A DNA stretch of 49,893 bases from contig WRAF01000013.1 of assembly GCA_009780325.1 (NCBI GenBank), positions 1-49,893 on the forward strand, written 5' to 3'. Both the position numbers and the translations under genes were made by a program. Shown piece by piece: positions 35,393 to 42,314 of the stretch (its first letter is position 1; each line of letters starts with the position of its first letter). Origin of the DNA: Bacillota bacterium (GTDB taxonomy: Bacteria > Bacillota > Clostridia > Christensenellales > Pumilibacteraceae). Below the pieces are notes generated by a model that was not told where the DNA came from, made no database searches, and saw only the letters and a program-made list of their open reading frames with translations.

Positions 35393-36106
35393 TTATCCTT
35401 CTAATAAATCTATTATATTGTATATTTTTTGCGCTTTTTTGTCTTTCATCCATATGCAGGTCTCTAATGCCCCTCTAGCAAAACTGCTTCTGCCATACTC
35501 AACTTCTTTTATGCTAATTTCTGCTGTATCACAAAAAAACCTTACCTCATGTGTCCCTGGCACTACTCCGCCACGCACCGCACTTATATAAATGTCATCC
35601 TTGTTTCTTATTGCATTCTCATGTGTCCTATGCAATATTATATTGCCCTTGTTTCTTGCTTTAATAATACTTTGGGCAATAGTAATTGCCGTACCGCTGG
35701 GTGCATCTGCTTTTTTATTGTGATGAGTTTCTATTATTTCTATGTCTCCATCCCAATTTTTTGCCAAAGCAACAACTGTGTTTATGAATTTATTAACAGC
35801 TATACTAAAGTTTGTTGCTTTAAATATAGGAATAATTTTAGATGCTTGCTCTATTTTTTCTAATTGTTTGTTATTGTGTCCCGTAGCAGCAATAACAAGC
35901 GGAATATTTTTTTTTATCGCAAACTCTAAGATATTATCCAGCGCCGAAAAATGAGAATAATCTAACAATACATCAACATTATTAAAAGAATTAAAATCAG
36001 TATCTTTGCCGCTCGGCATTAAGTTGATATTATCAAAGCCTAATGATCTAATTAAACACTCTTGTCCCATCTTGCCGTTTGCACCAATTAGCAACACATT
36101 TATCAT
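35393..36106 (-). CDS. dapB: 4-hydroxy-tetrahydrodipicolinate reductase
   Basis: The 237-aa protein has the nucleotide motif LIGANGKMGQE, the block DYSHFSAL, IAATGHN, ATNFSIAVN and the signature ETHHNKKADAPSGTA with the catalytic His and Lys. It is slightly shorter than the usual 250-270 aa. It makes tetrahydrodipicolinate for lysine and for diaminopimelate of the cell wall; in spore formers the preceding intermediate also feeds dipicolinic acid. It is the first gene of the dapB-dapA-asd operon, with GGAGGAG before its ATG. Confidence 0.95.
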   Translation of the reverse strand: MINVLLIGANGKMGQECLIRSLGFDNINLMPSGKDTDFNSFNNVDVLLDYSHFSALDNILEFAIKKNIPLVIAATGHNNKQLEKIEQASKIIPIFKATNFSIAVNKFINTVVALAKNWDGDIEIIETHHNKKADAPSGTAITIAQSIIKARNKGNIILHRTHENAIRNKDDIYISAVRGGVVPGTHEVRFFCDTAEISIKEVEYGRSSFARGALETCIWMKDKKAQKIYNIIDLLEG

Positions 36107-36117
36107 GTCACTCCTCC

Positions 36118-36146
36118 AATATATTAAATAATTTTTTTATTGTCAA
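36118..36146 (-). promoter_or_regulatory. Promoter of the dapB-dapA-asd operon
   Basis: TTGACA (36146-36141), 17 nt, TATATT (36123-36118), with 11 nt to the ATG. The Shine-Dalgarno GGAGGAG lies directly after the -10, so the exact transcript start decides whether it is included. The gap 36147-36397 holds a fragment of family 1 (ATGAGATCCTTAATG near 36179) and nothing else named. Confidence 0.75.
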
Positions 36147-36397
36147 GCGATAATGCAATATATATTTTTTAATAATAATGAGATCCTTAATGTTTTCAAT
36201 GTGCAATCCTCTTAACCGCCATCATATAGCATAAGCGTAGTGAAGAAGGACAAATAGTACAGTAAAGTGGTTTTAGACATTACACAACCACACACATCAA
36301 CAAACTATTGTTATTCTGAAAACTCTATCTCACTAATAGTTACTCTAAGTAAAAATACACGCCAAAACTAATAATCTCACCTATCTTAAAAAAACAA

Positions 36398-36433
36398 AAA
36401 AACTTGCAGATTTGTTTTTTTCTGCAAGTTTTT
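36398..36433 (-). terminator. Intrinsic terminator after the small membrane protein gene
   Basis: AAAAACTTGCAGA (36398-36410) pairs with TCTGCAAGTTTTT (36421-36433). It ends with T on both strands and starts 10 bp after the stop. Confidence 0.8.
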
Positions 36434-36442
36434 CTCCCTTGA

Positions 36443-36649
36443 TTAAAAATCAAGCCATTTGATGTCTTTATTTATGATAAGTGAGAATACATCAACCCAC
36501 CAAAAGACAATACCAAGTAAAAAAGGCAACGCCAAGATGCCAGAAATAAGTTTGCCTCTTAAAAACCTTGAAACACAAGATAACAACCATCCAAAAAAGA
36601 TATGAACAATTATCCCAATAATCCAAGGCAACCCAAAGTATGTTTTCAT
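36443..36649 (-). CDS. Small two-span membrane protein
   Basis: The 68-aa protein has two hydrophobic segments (about 6-25 and 37-59) separated by the basic loop RFLRGK, and ends KDIKWLDF. The ribosome site GGAGGAG and a promoter TTGACT, 17 nt, TATATA just upstream, with a terminator downstream, show that it is a real single-gene unit. The layout recalls YqaE/PMP3-like small membrane proteins but I see no firm match. Function unknown. Confidence 0.7.
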   Translation of the reverse strand: MKTYFGLPWIIGIIVHIFFGWLLSCVSRFLRGKLISGILALPFLLGIVFWWVDVFSLIINKDIKWLDF

Positions 36650-36750
36650 TTTTCTCCTCCGAAAACTTTAATAAAATATATATATGCTATTTAATCAAAA
36701 AAGTCAACTAATTTCTATATATTTTATACACATTAAAAAATAATTGCTTC

Positions 36751-37077
36751 TTAAATCATCTCTACCGCCTTAAGCAACACATCAAGCACTCTGTTTTCTT
36801 TAATAAAATAAACCAACACCTTTCCTTTTCTATCAAAATCAATCATGCCCATATCTCGCATAGTTTTAAGCTGATGTGAAACAGTAGTCTGGTTCATATT
36901 AAGTGTCTTTGCTATGTCAGTCACACACATAGGACTTATGCTAAGTGCTGATAGCAGTTTAATCCTTGTACTATCCCCTAAGACAGAAAAAAAACTTGAT
37001 AACGCCATAAGAGTATTTCTTTCAGGAATATACTCTTTAATTAAATTTTGTGTTTCTTTATTAATTGATAAATCCAT
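36751..37077 (-). CDS. ArsR-family transcriptional regulator
   Basis: The 108-aa protein shows the family's winged helix: LGDSTRIKLLSALSISPMCVTDIAKTLNMNQTTVSHQLKTMRDMGMIDFDRKGKVLVYF in order, here given as one domain from residue 33 to 92. Only one Cys lies at the alpha3 position (MCVTDIA), so the classical arsenic site CxC is absent; metal sensing is uncertain. AAGGAAGG lies before the ATG, preceded by an imperfect palindrome around TGTACA..TGTACA (37080-37111) that may be its own operator. No metal-transport gene is adjacent. Confidence 0.88.
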   Translation of the reverse strand: MDLSINKETQNLIKEYIPERNTLMALSSFFSVLGDSTRIKLLSALSISPMCVTDIAKTLNMNQTTVSHQLKTMRDMGMIDFDRKGKVLVYFIKENRVLDVLLKAVEMI

Positions 37078-37176
37078 TTAGTACAACCTTCCTTATATAT
37101 TCATGTGTACAATTATAGCAGATATTTTTTAAAAAAGATTGAATCTATAATAGAAGGTTTTGTCGAAAATAAAGTT

Positions 37177-37977
37177 TTATGCTAATTTTCTGGCTAAATT
37201 TTTCACTTGCTCTAAACCAAGCTCCTCTCCCCTAATCATTAGATTAAAACCTAATTCATTAAAAATCGCCTCTAGCTTTTGCCTATTCATTAAAAATCCC
37301 GACATTAAATTGTTTATTGCAGTTTTTCTGCGCATTAAAAATAAGTTTTTTATCACCTTAGATAAAAACTCGTCATAAGGATTTTTAATTTGCATGTGCA
37401 CCACAGCACTATCTACATTAGGCGGCGGAATAAACATTTTTCTATTTACTATTCTTGTTATCCTGCTGTCACACCTCGCTTTAATAGCTAAACTTAGCGC
37501 TCCATAATCAGATGTTTTGGGCAATGCAACCATCCTATTTGCCACTTCTTTTTGCACCATAATAGTTATGCTGTCAAGCGGCAGCATACTTTCTAAAAAC
37601 AAAAAAATTATAGGCGTAGTAATATAATAAGGAAGATTTGCCACTACTTTAAATTTTTTGCCCTCTACTAAATCTAATATAGACTGGTGCGATACTTTTA
37701 ATATATCCTGATGTATTAGCTGCACATTGGATGGCAAAGTCTCTTTTAAAAAAGGAATCAAATTATCATCAATCTCAAAAGCTATCACTTTTTTAGCTTT
37801 TTTAGCTATTTCCCCAGTCAATGTCCCAGCCCCTACACCAATCTCTAGTATCACGCTATCATTATCAATACCAGCATCATTGACGATAGCCGACAAAAGG
37901 TTTGTGTCTAAAATAAAGTTTTGACCCAAACCTTTGTTAAATTTAAATCCTTGTTTAATTAAATCATCTATTTTCAC
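37177..37977 (-). CDS. rsmA: 16S rRNA dimethyladenosine transferase
   Basis: The 266-aa protein begins at a GTG that overlaps the purC stop (GTGA). Motifs: KGLGQNFILD, the SAM site EIGVGAGTLTGEI, and the catalytic NLPYYITTPI. It dimethylates A1518 and A1519 of 16S rRNA. The C-terminal helical domain is complete. Coupling to purC is unusual as an operon partner. Confidence 0.96.
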   Translation of the reverse strand: MKIDDLIKQGFKFNKGLGQNFILDTNLLSAIVNDAGIDNDSVILEIGVGAGTLTGEIAKKAKKVIAFEIDDNLIPFLKETLPSNVQLIHQDILKVSHQSILDLVEGKKFKVVANLPYYITTPIIFLFLESMLPLDSITIMVQKEVANRMVALPKTSDYGALSLAIKARCDSRITRIVNRKMFIPPPNVDSAVVHMQIKNPYDEFLSKVIKNLFLMRRKTAINNLMSGFLMNRQKLEAIFNELGFNLMIRGEELGLEQVKNLARKLA

Positions 37978-38660
37978 TTGAAAAATATCCTTGCTATATC
38001 CATTGCACCAATTGCTTTATCATCTTTATAGCATCTCATTCCACCGCCTGATATCTCATCTACAAGCGCTATTTCATTATCTATTTTACCAAACTCAAAC
38101 TTAATATCCCATAATTTTAAACCTTTTTTATTTAGCTCACCCTCAACTACCTTGCAAATTCCCTTAGCCAAATCTACAAGCTTATCATATTCTTGCACGC
38201 TTAAAACTCCTAAAACTGCCAAACCCTCTTTATTAATAAAGGGGTCTCCTCTTTCATCATTCTTTAAAGTAATTTCTACAAAATAATCTAGTTTATCTCC
38301 ATCCTTTATATAATCACCATATCTTCTAATAAAGCTCCCCGTAGCCTTGCATCTTACGATTACTTCTAATCCTTTGCCAAAAAGAACAGCAGGCCTAACA
38401 ACCATTTGCCCCTTTTTAACATCCGCCGACACAAAATGTGTATTAAAGCCTTGACTTTTTAACAGCGTATAAAAATACTCTGTTAAGCGTAAGTTTTCAA
38501 TACCCACACCGTCTATTTTGCCTATGACTTGGTTTGCCCCAGGATCTATCACCCCGTCGGCTCCGCCTGTCACATCGTCTTTAAATTGAAAAAGGAAATT
38601 GCCGTCCCCATTTTCATAAACATCTTTTGATTTGCCTTTGTATATTAATTTTTTATTCAT
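37974..38660 (-). CDS. purC: Phosphoribosylaminoimidazole-succinocarboxamide synthase
   Basis: I start at 38660 (228 aa), MNKKLIYKGKSKDVYENGDGN, the normal N-terminus. The frame back to 38696 lies inside the promoter. Motifs include GKSKDVYE, FKDDVTGGADG, VRCKATGSF, and LVDEISGGGMR. It joins CAIR and aspartate in purine synthesis. Other pur genes are not in the window. TTGACA (38696-38691) with TATAAT (38672-38667, spacer 18 nt) stands 6 nt before the ATG, so the mRNA is predicted leaderless. Confidence 0.95.
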   Translation of the reverse strand: MNKKLIYKGKSKDVYENGDGNFLFQFKDDVTGGADGVIDPGANQVIGKIDGVGIENLRLTEYFYTLLKSQGFNTHFVSADVKKGQMVVRPAVLFGKGLEVIVRCKATGSFIRRYGDYIKDGDKLDYFVEITLKNDERGDPFINKEGLAVLGVLSVQEYDKLVDLAKGICKVVEGELNKKGLKLWDIKFEFGKIDNEIALVDEISGGGMRCYKDDKAIGAMDIARIFFK

Positions 38661-38666
38661 TGAATA

Positions 38667-38696
38667 ATTATATAACTTTATAAAGAGTATTGTCAA
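38667..38696 (-). promoter_or_regulatory. Promoter of purC-rsmA, leaderless arrangement
   Basis: TTGACA, 18 nt, TATAAT, then 6 nt to the ATG of purC at 38660. No Shine-Dalgarno is possible. Confidence 0.65.
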
Positions 38697-38772
38697 GTAT
38701 TTTTTAAACAGCTAACAAAGACATTTATAATTACCTAATTCTAAAATTATTGCCCGCAACATATATTATTAC

Positions 38773-39063
38773 ATGGAAATCAAGCATACAACAACTACCC
38801 TAAGCCCAAAAGCAAAATTGCCGCACTCAATCACGCTTCAATCAAGAAGCAAAGCCATTTTAGCTGGTGTGGAAAATGTTTTAGGCGCATCAGAAGAAAT
38901 TGTCAACTTAGTCACATCAGAAGGCACTTTAAGTATTTTTGGAAAATCTTTAAAAATTCAAAAATTCAACATCGAAGACGGAGCGCTTGTCTTAGACGGC
39001 ATAATTGACTCAATAAAATATGCCGCTGTTAAAACACCTATTTTAAAGCGTTTATTTAAATAA
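38773..39063 (+). CDS. yabP: Sporulation protein YabP
   Basis: The 96-aa protein has the family pattern HSITLQSRSKAILAGVENVLGASEEIVNLVTSEGTLSIFGKSLKI followed by a second strand-rich part, here residues 20-65. YabP is made in the mother cell of Bacillus and is needed for the spore cortex. The stop overlaps the next gene (TAATG), as in yabP-yabQ pairs. No Shine-Dalgarno is present; a -10-like TATATT ends 5 nt before the ATG. It supports a spore-forming ancestry. Confidence 0.85.
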   Translation: MEIKHTTTTLSPKAKLPHSITLQSRSKAILAGVENVLGASEEIVNLVTSEGTLSIFGKSLKIQKFNIEDGALVLDGIIDSIKYAAVKTPILKRLFK

Positions 39064-39326
39064 TGCTAAGCCAATTAATAATATTTATTCTGTCACTAGC
39101 CTTAGGTTTCTTATCCTGGTTTGTGTTTATTTTTGTATCATTTTTATGTAAAAAAATGAAAAATAGAGCCGCTAGCATAACATTAGAGTTTTTGCTGGCT
39201 GGCATTTTTGTAGGACTTTTTGCCGCTATATTATTTTTATTTAATGATGGCGCATTGGTTTTTTTCCCGTTTTTCGGGTTATTTAAAGGAATAATGATAG
39301 GCAGCTTGATAAAAAAAGGGGGCTAG
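39063..39326 (+). CDS. YabQ-like small membrane protein
   Basis: The 87-aa protein has three hydrophobic segments (about 3-28, 38-60, 65-83) and a short basic loop KKMKNR. Position and overlap directly after yabP and the membrane topology suggest YabQ, a cortex-synthesis protein, but sequence likeness is weak and it is shorter than typical YabQ. Confidence 0.5.
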   Translation: MLSQLIIFILSLALGFLSWFVFIFVSFLCKKMKNRAASITLEFLLAGIFVGLFAAILFLFNDGALVFFPFFGLFKGIMIGSLIKKGG

Positions 39327-39659
39327 CCTCCCACTCACCCCAGCAGACTTCATATTTTAAAAAATTGCGATACAAAGAATAAAAAATAGACGCTTAGCAA
39401 CATAACAAAGTTAGGTTTAAATAGAACAGCAAGTACACTTAATAAATATACTCAAATTAATGTCATGCTGTAAGCATCTATTCTTTATATCACAATCAAA
39501 CCCCATAATCCCCTCTTCTTTTACATACTCAACTTATTCTGTTAGGCATCCTTTTTTTAAACGCTTAAAAGAATTTAAAAACTAACAAATTACAGTATTC
39601 CATAATTTTCAACCAAAAATTACAAAATCACCTAAAAAATAACTGCTATAATTATTTTT
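39327..39659. other. Gap with a half family-1 repeat
   Basis: GTCATGCTGTAAGCATCTATTC at about 39462-39483 is a right arm without its left partner. A small hairpin GGGGGCTAGCCTCCC follows the YabQ-like gene (39318-39332). TATAAT at 39647-39652 serves the next gene. Nothing else is supported. Confidence 0.5.
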
Positions 39660-40826
39660 ATGGATGATTTTTATATTAAAAAAAGTTTTGCATGTGATTG
39701 CGGCATTACTCATTCTTTTGACTCTATATTAATAGACAATATCACCAGCATAGAAAACATTAAACCAAACGGAACTCGTGCTTTGTTTATAGGTGAATGC
39801 GATGATTTAAAAAAAAAGCTGTCCAAAAATTTTAGACTAACCACTTTATCAGAAGGCAAGAATTATGAGGATATTAGGCTAGTAATAGGACATGCTAGCG
39901 GAACTAACTTAGCAAAATACATCGCTAAAATGATGCGGCTAGAGTGCATAATTATAGGCAGTGGTGAATATCTGTCATCTTGCCTTATTCATCAAAAAAA
40001 CGGCGGCTATAAATTAATAAAAACTCCGCCGCATTATATAATAGCAGAACATAGCAGCAATGAAATAGACATTGCAAACAGCTTTGCATTTGCAGTTCTT
40101 TCAATACTGAGTATATTTGAATACTTCATTACTAAAAACCAAAATGTATGTCCTATAATTTTTAATAATGCTTTAAATGTTTCTAAAGACTTGATACATA
40201 CAGTAAAAAAATCTTATATCAGAGGTTCGGCTGCCCTAAAAGAAGCAGTCATTGATGCTAATTTAAAGCTTGCTATAATAAATGGATATTTAGGCAATGA
40301 ATTTTGTCTTAGCTTAAACGGAGCCGTGCAAGGCGCTGCTGCATTATCCCAATATTTTATTTATCAGCATGGGCAAAAAATTGATAGAATTTTTTCTAGC
40401 GCACTAGTTTTAGCTCCTGCCGTCATAAAGGCTTATGCAGCATTTTTAGAAAAAAAAATTGACCATTGCCCTCCTCCGGACAATGCCCTAAGAATAGAAA
40501 AACTTGTTGATTATTTTGGAATAAAAGAAGCAACAGCCGCTAAAATGATGAGTCCATATTTAAATAGATTAGACTTAGAAAAACAAGATTATTTAATTGG
40601 ACTTTTTAGGCAAGATTATTTAAAGCTTATAAAGGAAATCGATAGCTTAATCAATGAGGCATTGTTTTTGTTTTTTAAACTATTGCCCGACGGGGGGTTT
40701 ATGTATCGTGAATATGCAGATAGTCTAGAGATAGGACTATGCATGGGCATAGGGGCGGATTTATTAAAAGGTGAAACTCTTCTAAAAATCATGAGAGACA
40801 AAGGCGTATTAGATGAAGTATTATAA
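39660..40826 (+). CDS. Divergent glycerol-1-phosphate dehydrogenase-like protein
   Basis: The 388-aa protein resembles the iron-containing alcohol dehydrogenase superfamily, nearest to the EgsA/AraM type: the N-terminal CDCGITHSFDSILID, then VIGHASGTNLAKYIAKMM in place of the NAD-binding 'GGGTIiDxxKyiA', and a helical C-terminal half with YQHGQKIDRIFSSALV. Several key places are changed: the glycine triplet is not intact, and the usual metal-ligand block 'SGxEHxxSH' reads LNGAVQGAALS. The protein may therefore bind ligand without dehydrogenase activity, or have a new one. It is probably leaderless (TATAAT, 7 nt, ATG). The frame is long and typical in composition. Confidence 0.55.
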   Translation: MDDFYIKKSFACDCGITHSFDSILIDNITSIENIKPNGTRALFIGECDDLKKKLSKNFRLTTLSEGKNYEDIRLVIGHASGTNLAKYIAKMMRLECIIIGSGEYLSSCLIHQKNGGYKLIKTPPHYIIAEHSSNEIDIANSFAFAVLSILSIFEYFITKNQNVCPIIFNNALNVSKDLIHTVKKSYIRGSAALKEAVIDANLKLAIINGYLGNEFCLSLNGAVQGAAALSQYFIYQHGQKIDRIFSSALVLAPAVIKAYAAFLEKKIDHCPPPDNALRIEKLVDYFGIKEATAAKMMSPYLNRLDLEKQDYLIGLFRQDYLKLIKEIDSLINEALFLFFKLLPDGGFMYREYADSLEIGLCMGIGADLLKGETLLKIMRDKGVLDEVL

Positions 40827-40906
40827 AACTGTTTTATCATACCAAATATATGATGTTATTTTGCTTGCTATTTTATTTTTTATGTGCTATTCTTTTATAC
40901 AATTAA

Positions 40907-40983
40907 AGGACTATAGCTCAGTTGGTTAGAGCGTTGCCTTGACATGGCAAAGGTCGCTGGTTCGAGCCCAGTTAGTCCTACCA
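40907..40983 (+). tRNA. tRNA-Val (anticodon GAC)
   Basis: The cloverleaf is complete: acceptor AGGACTA/TAGTCCT, D-stem GCTC/GAGC, anticodon stem TTGCC/GGCAA with loop TTGACAT, T-stem GCTGG/CCAGT with TTCGAGC, discriminator A and an encoded CCA. The anticodon GAC reads GUC and GUU. It stands alone. Confidence 0.95.
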
Positions 40984-41164
40984 CATTCTATTCTAACTCA
41001 AAATTTTGTGCTTAAATAGACTATAAAGTTTTTGTATGCCTTTTGGAACATAATCCTGTTGGAAAAACACTCAAAGAACTATTTGTAAACTTTTTAGAGC
41101 ATACACACATATAACAACCTCCCATTTATCGTATCGAAAGGTTGACAAATGGGAGCTGTTTTAA

Positions 41165-41428
41165 TTATTCCCCATCAACCTCCCTCTCTTTTAAAATTTG
41201 AGCAATATCATTAATAGAATTGATAGACTGTGCTAAAGCCTCAAATAAAATTTTCTCTCTCACTCTCTTTTTTCTCTCGTTACTCTTAAAATCCTCACAG
41301 GTCTTAACCTGTGTTTGATGTTTATTATGCTTTGTGCAAAACCCATTATTCAATCTGCTATAACATGCAGCCCACTGCTTATAATACGCAGTATAGTATG
41401 TACAGTTCTTACATTTTTGTGTTTTCAT
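41165..41428 (-). CDS. Small Cys-rich protein, divergent from XRE (locus 4)
   Basis: The 87-aa protein has five Cys (6, 9, 22, 31, 44) in a C-x2-C ... C ... C ... C layout with Tyr and His between, as in small zinc-binding proteins of phages and conjugative elements. A basic, then helical tail follows (SNERKKRVREKILFEAL, ending ILKEREVDGE). AAAGGAG lies 8 nt before the ATG. The promoter (TTGACA at 41500-41495) holds a palindrome in its spacer, as at the other three XRE loci. Function unknown; metal binding is inferred. Confidence 0.65.
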   Translation of the reverse strand: MKTQKCKNCTYYTAYYKQWAACYSRLNNGFCTKHNKHQTQVKTCEDFKSNERKKRVREKILFEALAQSINSINDIAQILKEREVDGE

Positions 41429-41446
41429 TTTTTGTCTCCTTTTATA

Positions 41447-41500
41447 TTTACACCATATAGGTGTAAATATACTTTACCACACCTTTATGGTGTGTGTCAA
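41447..41500. promoter_or_regulatory. Double operator and promoter, XRE locus 4
   Basis: Two palindromes share the form ACACC-N5-GGTGT: TTTACACC..GGTGTAAA (41447-41467) and CACACC..GGTGTG (41478-41494), with centres 29 bp apart. The second fills the spacer behind TTGACA (41500-41495, minus strand). A half site GGTGT is at 41518-41522, touching the XRE -10 box TATAAT (41522-41527). Control of both divergent genes is the natural reading. Confidence 0.7.
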
Positions 41501-41534
41501 CTATTTTATCCCGCATTGGTGTATAATGTATTTG

Positions 41535-41741
41535 ATGAATAATTTTGCAAAAAATTTAACTCTGCTAATGAAAGAAAATTCAATTTCTCAAAAAGAATTA
41601 GCGCAAAAATTAAATGTTAAACAACAGACTATTAGTCGTTATGTTAATGGAGAAAGAGAACCAGATATTGATATTTTAATAGTTATATCAAAGTATTTTG
41701 ATATAACTGTAGATCAATTGGTTGGTTCTGAAGGATATTAA
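41535..41741 (+). CDS. Small XRE-family regulator, locus 4
   Basis: I chose the ATG at 41535 (68 aa); the longer frame from 41487 runs through the operator. The single domain reads NNFAKNLTLLMKENSISQ, with recognition helix NVKQQTISRYVNGERE and end ITVDQLVGSEGY. TATAAT lies 7 nt before the ATG and there is no ribosome site, so it is predicted leaderless. A second XRE gene follows in the same direction after 48 bp. Confidence 0.88.
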   Translation: MNNFAKNLTLLMKENSISQKELAQKLNVKQQTISRYVNGEREPDIDILIVISKYFDITVDQLVGSEGY

Positions 41742-41789
41742 TATTAGATAATTAAATTGTAATATCTCATTTGCGATAAAATTTTAATT

Positions 41790-41996
41790 ATGGTAAAATT
41801 TTCAGAACGACTAAAAGAAATGAGATTAGAAAAAAATTTGACTCAAGCACAATTAGCAAAAGAAACAGGACTTAGTCAAAACGGCATTGCAAATTGGGAA
41901 AATGAAAAAAGGCTTCCTAATATAAACGCCTTAATCACATTAGCAAAATTTTTTGGTGTAACAGTAGGACAATTAGCAGGCACAGAAGAATATTAA
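41790..41996 (+). CDS. Second small XRE-family regulator at locus 4
   Basis: The 68-aa protein reads MVKFSERLKEMRLEKNLTQ, with recognition helix GLSQNGIANWENEKR and end VTVGQLAGTEEY. It differs clearly from its neighbour at 41535. A -10-like TAAAAT (41777-41782) lies 7 nt upstream, so it too may have its own leaderless transcript. It has no facing partner gene, unlike the four other small regulators. Confidence 0.85.
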   Translation: MVKFSERLKEMRLEKNLTQAQLAKETGLSQNGIANWENEKRLPNINALITLAKFFGVTVGQLAGTEEY

Positions 41997-42017
41997 TTTT
42001 CACAAAATTCTAAGATA

Positions 42018-42250
42018 AAAAAAGGGTACTTCGCACCCGACCCACCTTTGCGGATTACCTGGTGCGGAGAAAACTGTAGGGATTCTTCAGCTTCGCTTAG
42101 AATGACATTAAAATTAATTTATCATATTGAACGAAGTGAAATATTTCCATCTTGTTCTCCGTAACCCGCCCTTGCGTTGAGCGGTTTTTTTTGGTTCCAA
42201 ACAATCTCAAGCACCGTGTTCCACGAAGCATATTTCCTAGAGCATAAAAA
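42018..42250. repeat. Family-2 module, copy E, split by another repeat
   Basis: The module begins AAAAAAAGGGTACTTCGCACCC and ends with GCGTTGAGCGGTTTTTTTTGG, AATCTCAAGC and CGAAGCATATTTCCTAGAGCAT. Between 42076 and 42160 lies a different repeat (GGATTCTTCAGCTTCGCTTAGAATGAC, inverse TCATATTGAACGAAGTGAAATA), with short flanks CTCCG/CGGAG-like on both sides. This looks like insertion of one repeat into another. Confidence 0.6.
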
Positions 42251-42252
42251 AT

Positions 42253-42284
42253 AAAAGCCTCATCGTATATTTACGAGGCTTTTT
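42253..42284 (-). terminator. Intrinsic terminator of the kor-suc-carrier cluster
   Basis: AAAAGCCTC pairs with GAGGCTTTT (42253-42261 and 42275-42283), with an inner CGTA/TACG. On the minus strand it runs into T. It lies 30 bp after the carrier's stop. Confidence 0.75.
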
Positions 42285-42314
42285 TATATTAATGAATAAA
42301 CATAATTTTAAATC

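Noticed and set aside
17135-42250. Family-2 modules as integron attC sites
   Set aside because: The modules lack paired R'/R'' core sites of the form GTTRRRY, carry no gene cassettes between them, and no integron integrase is present.
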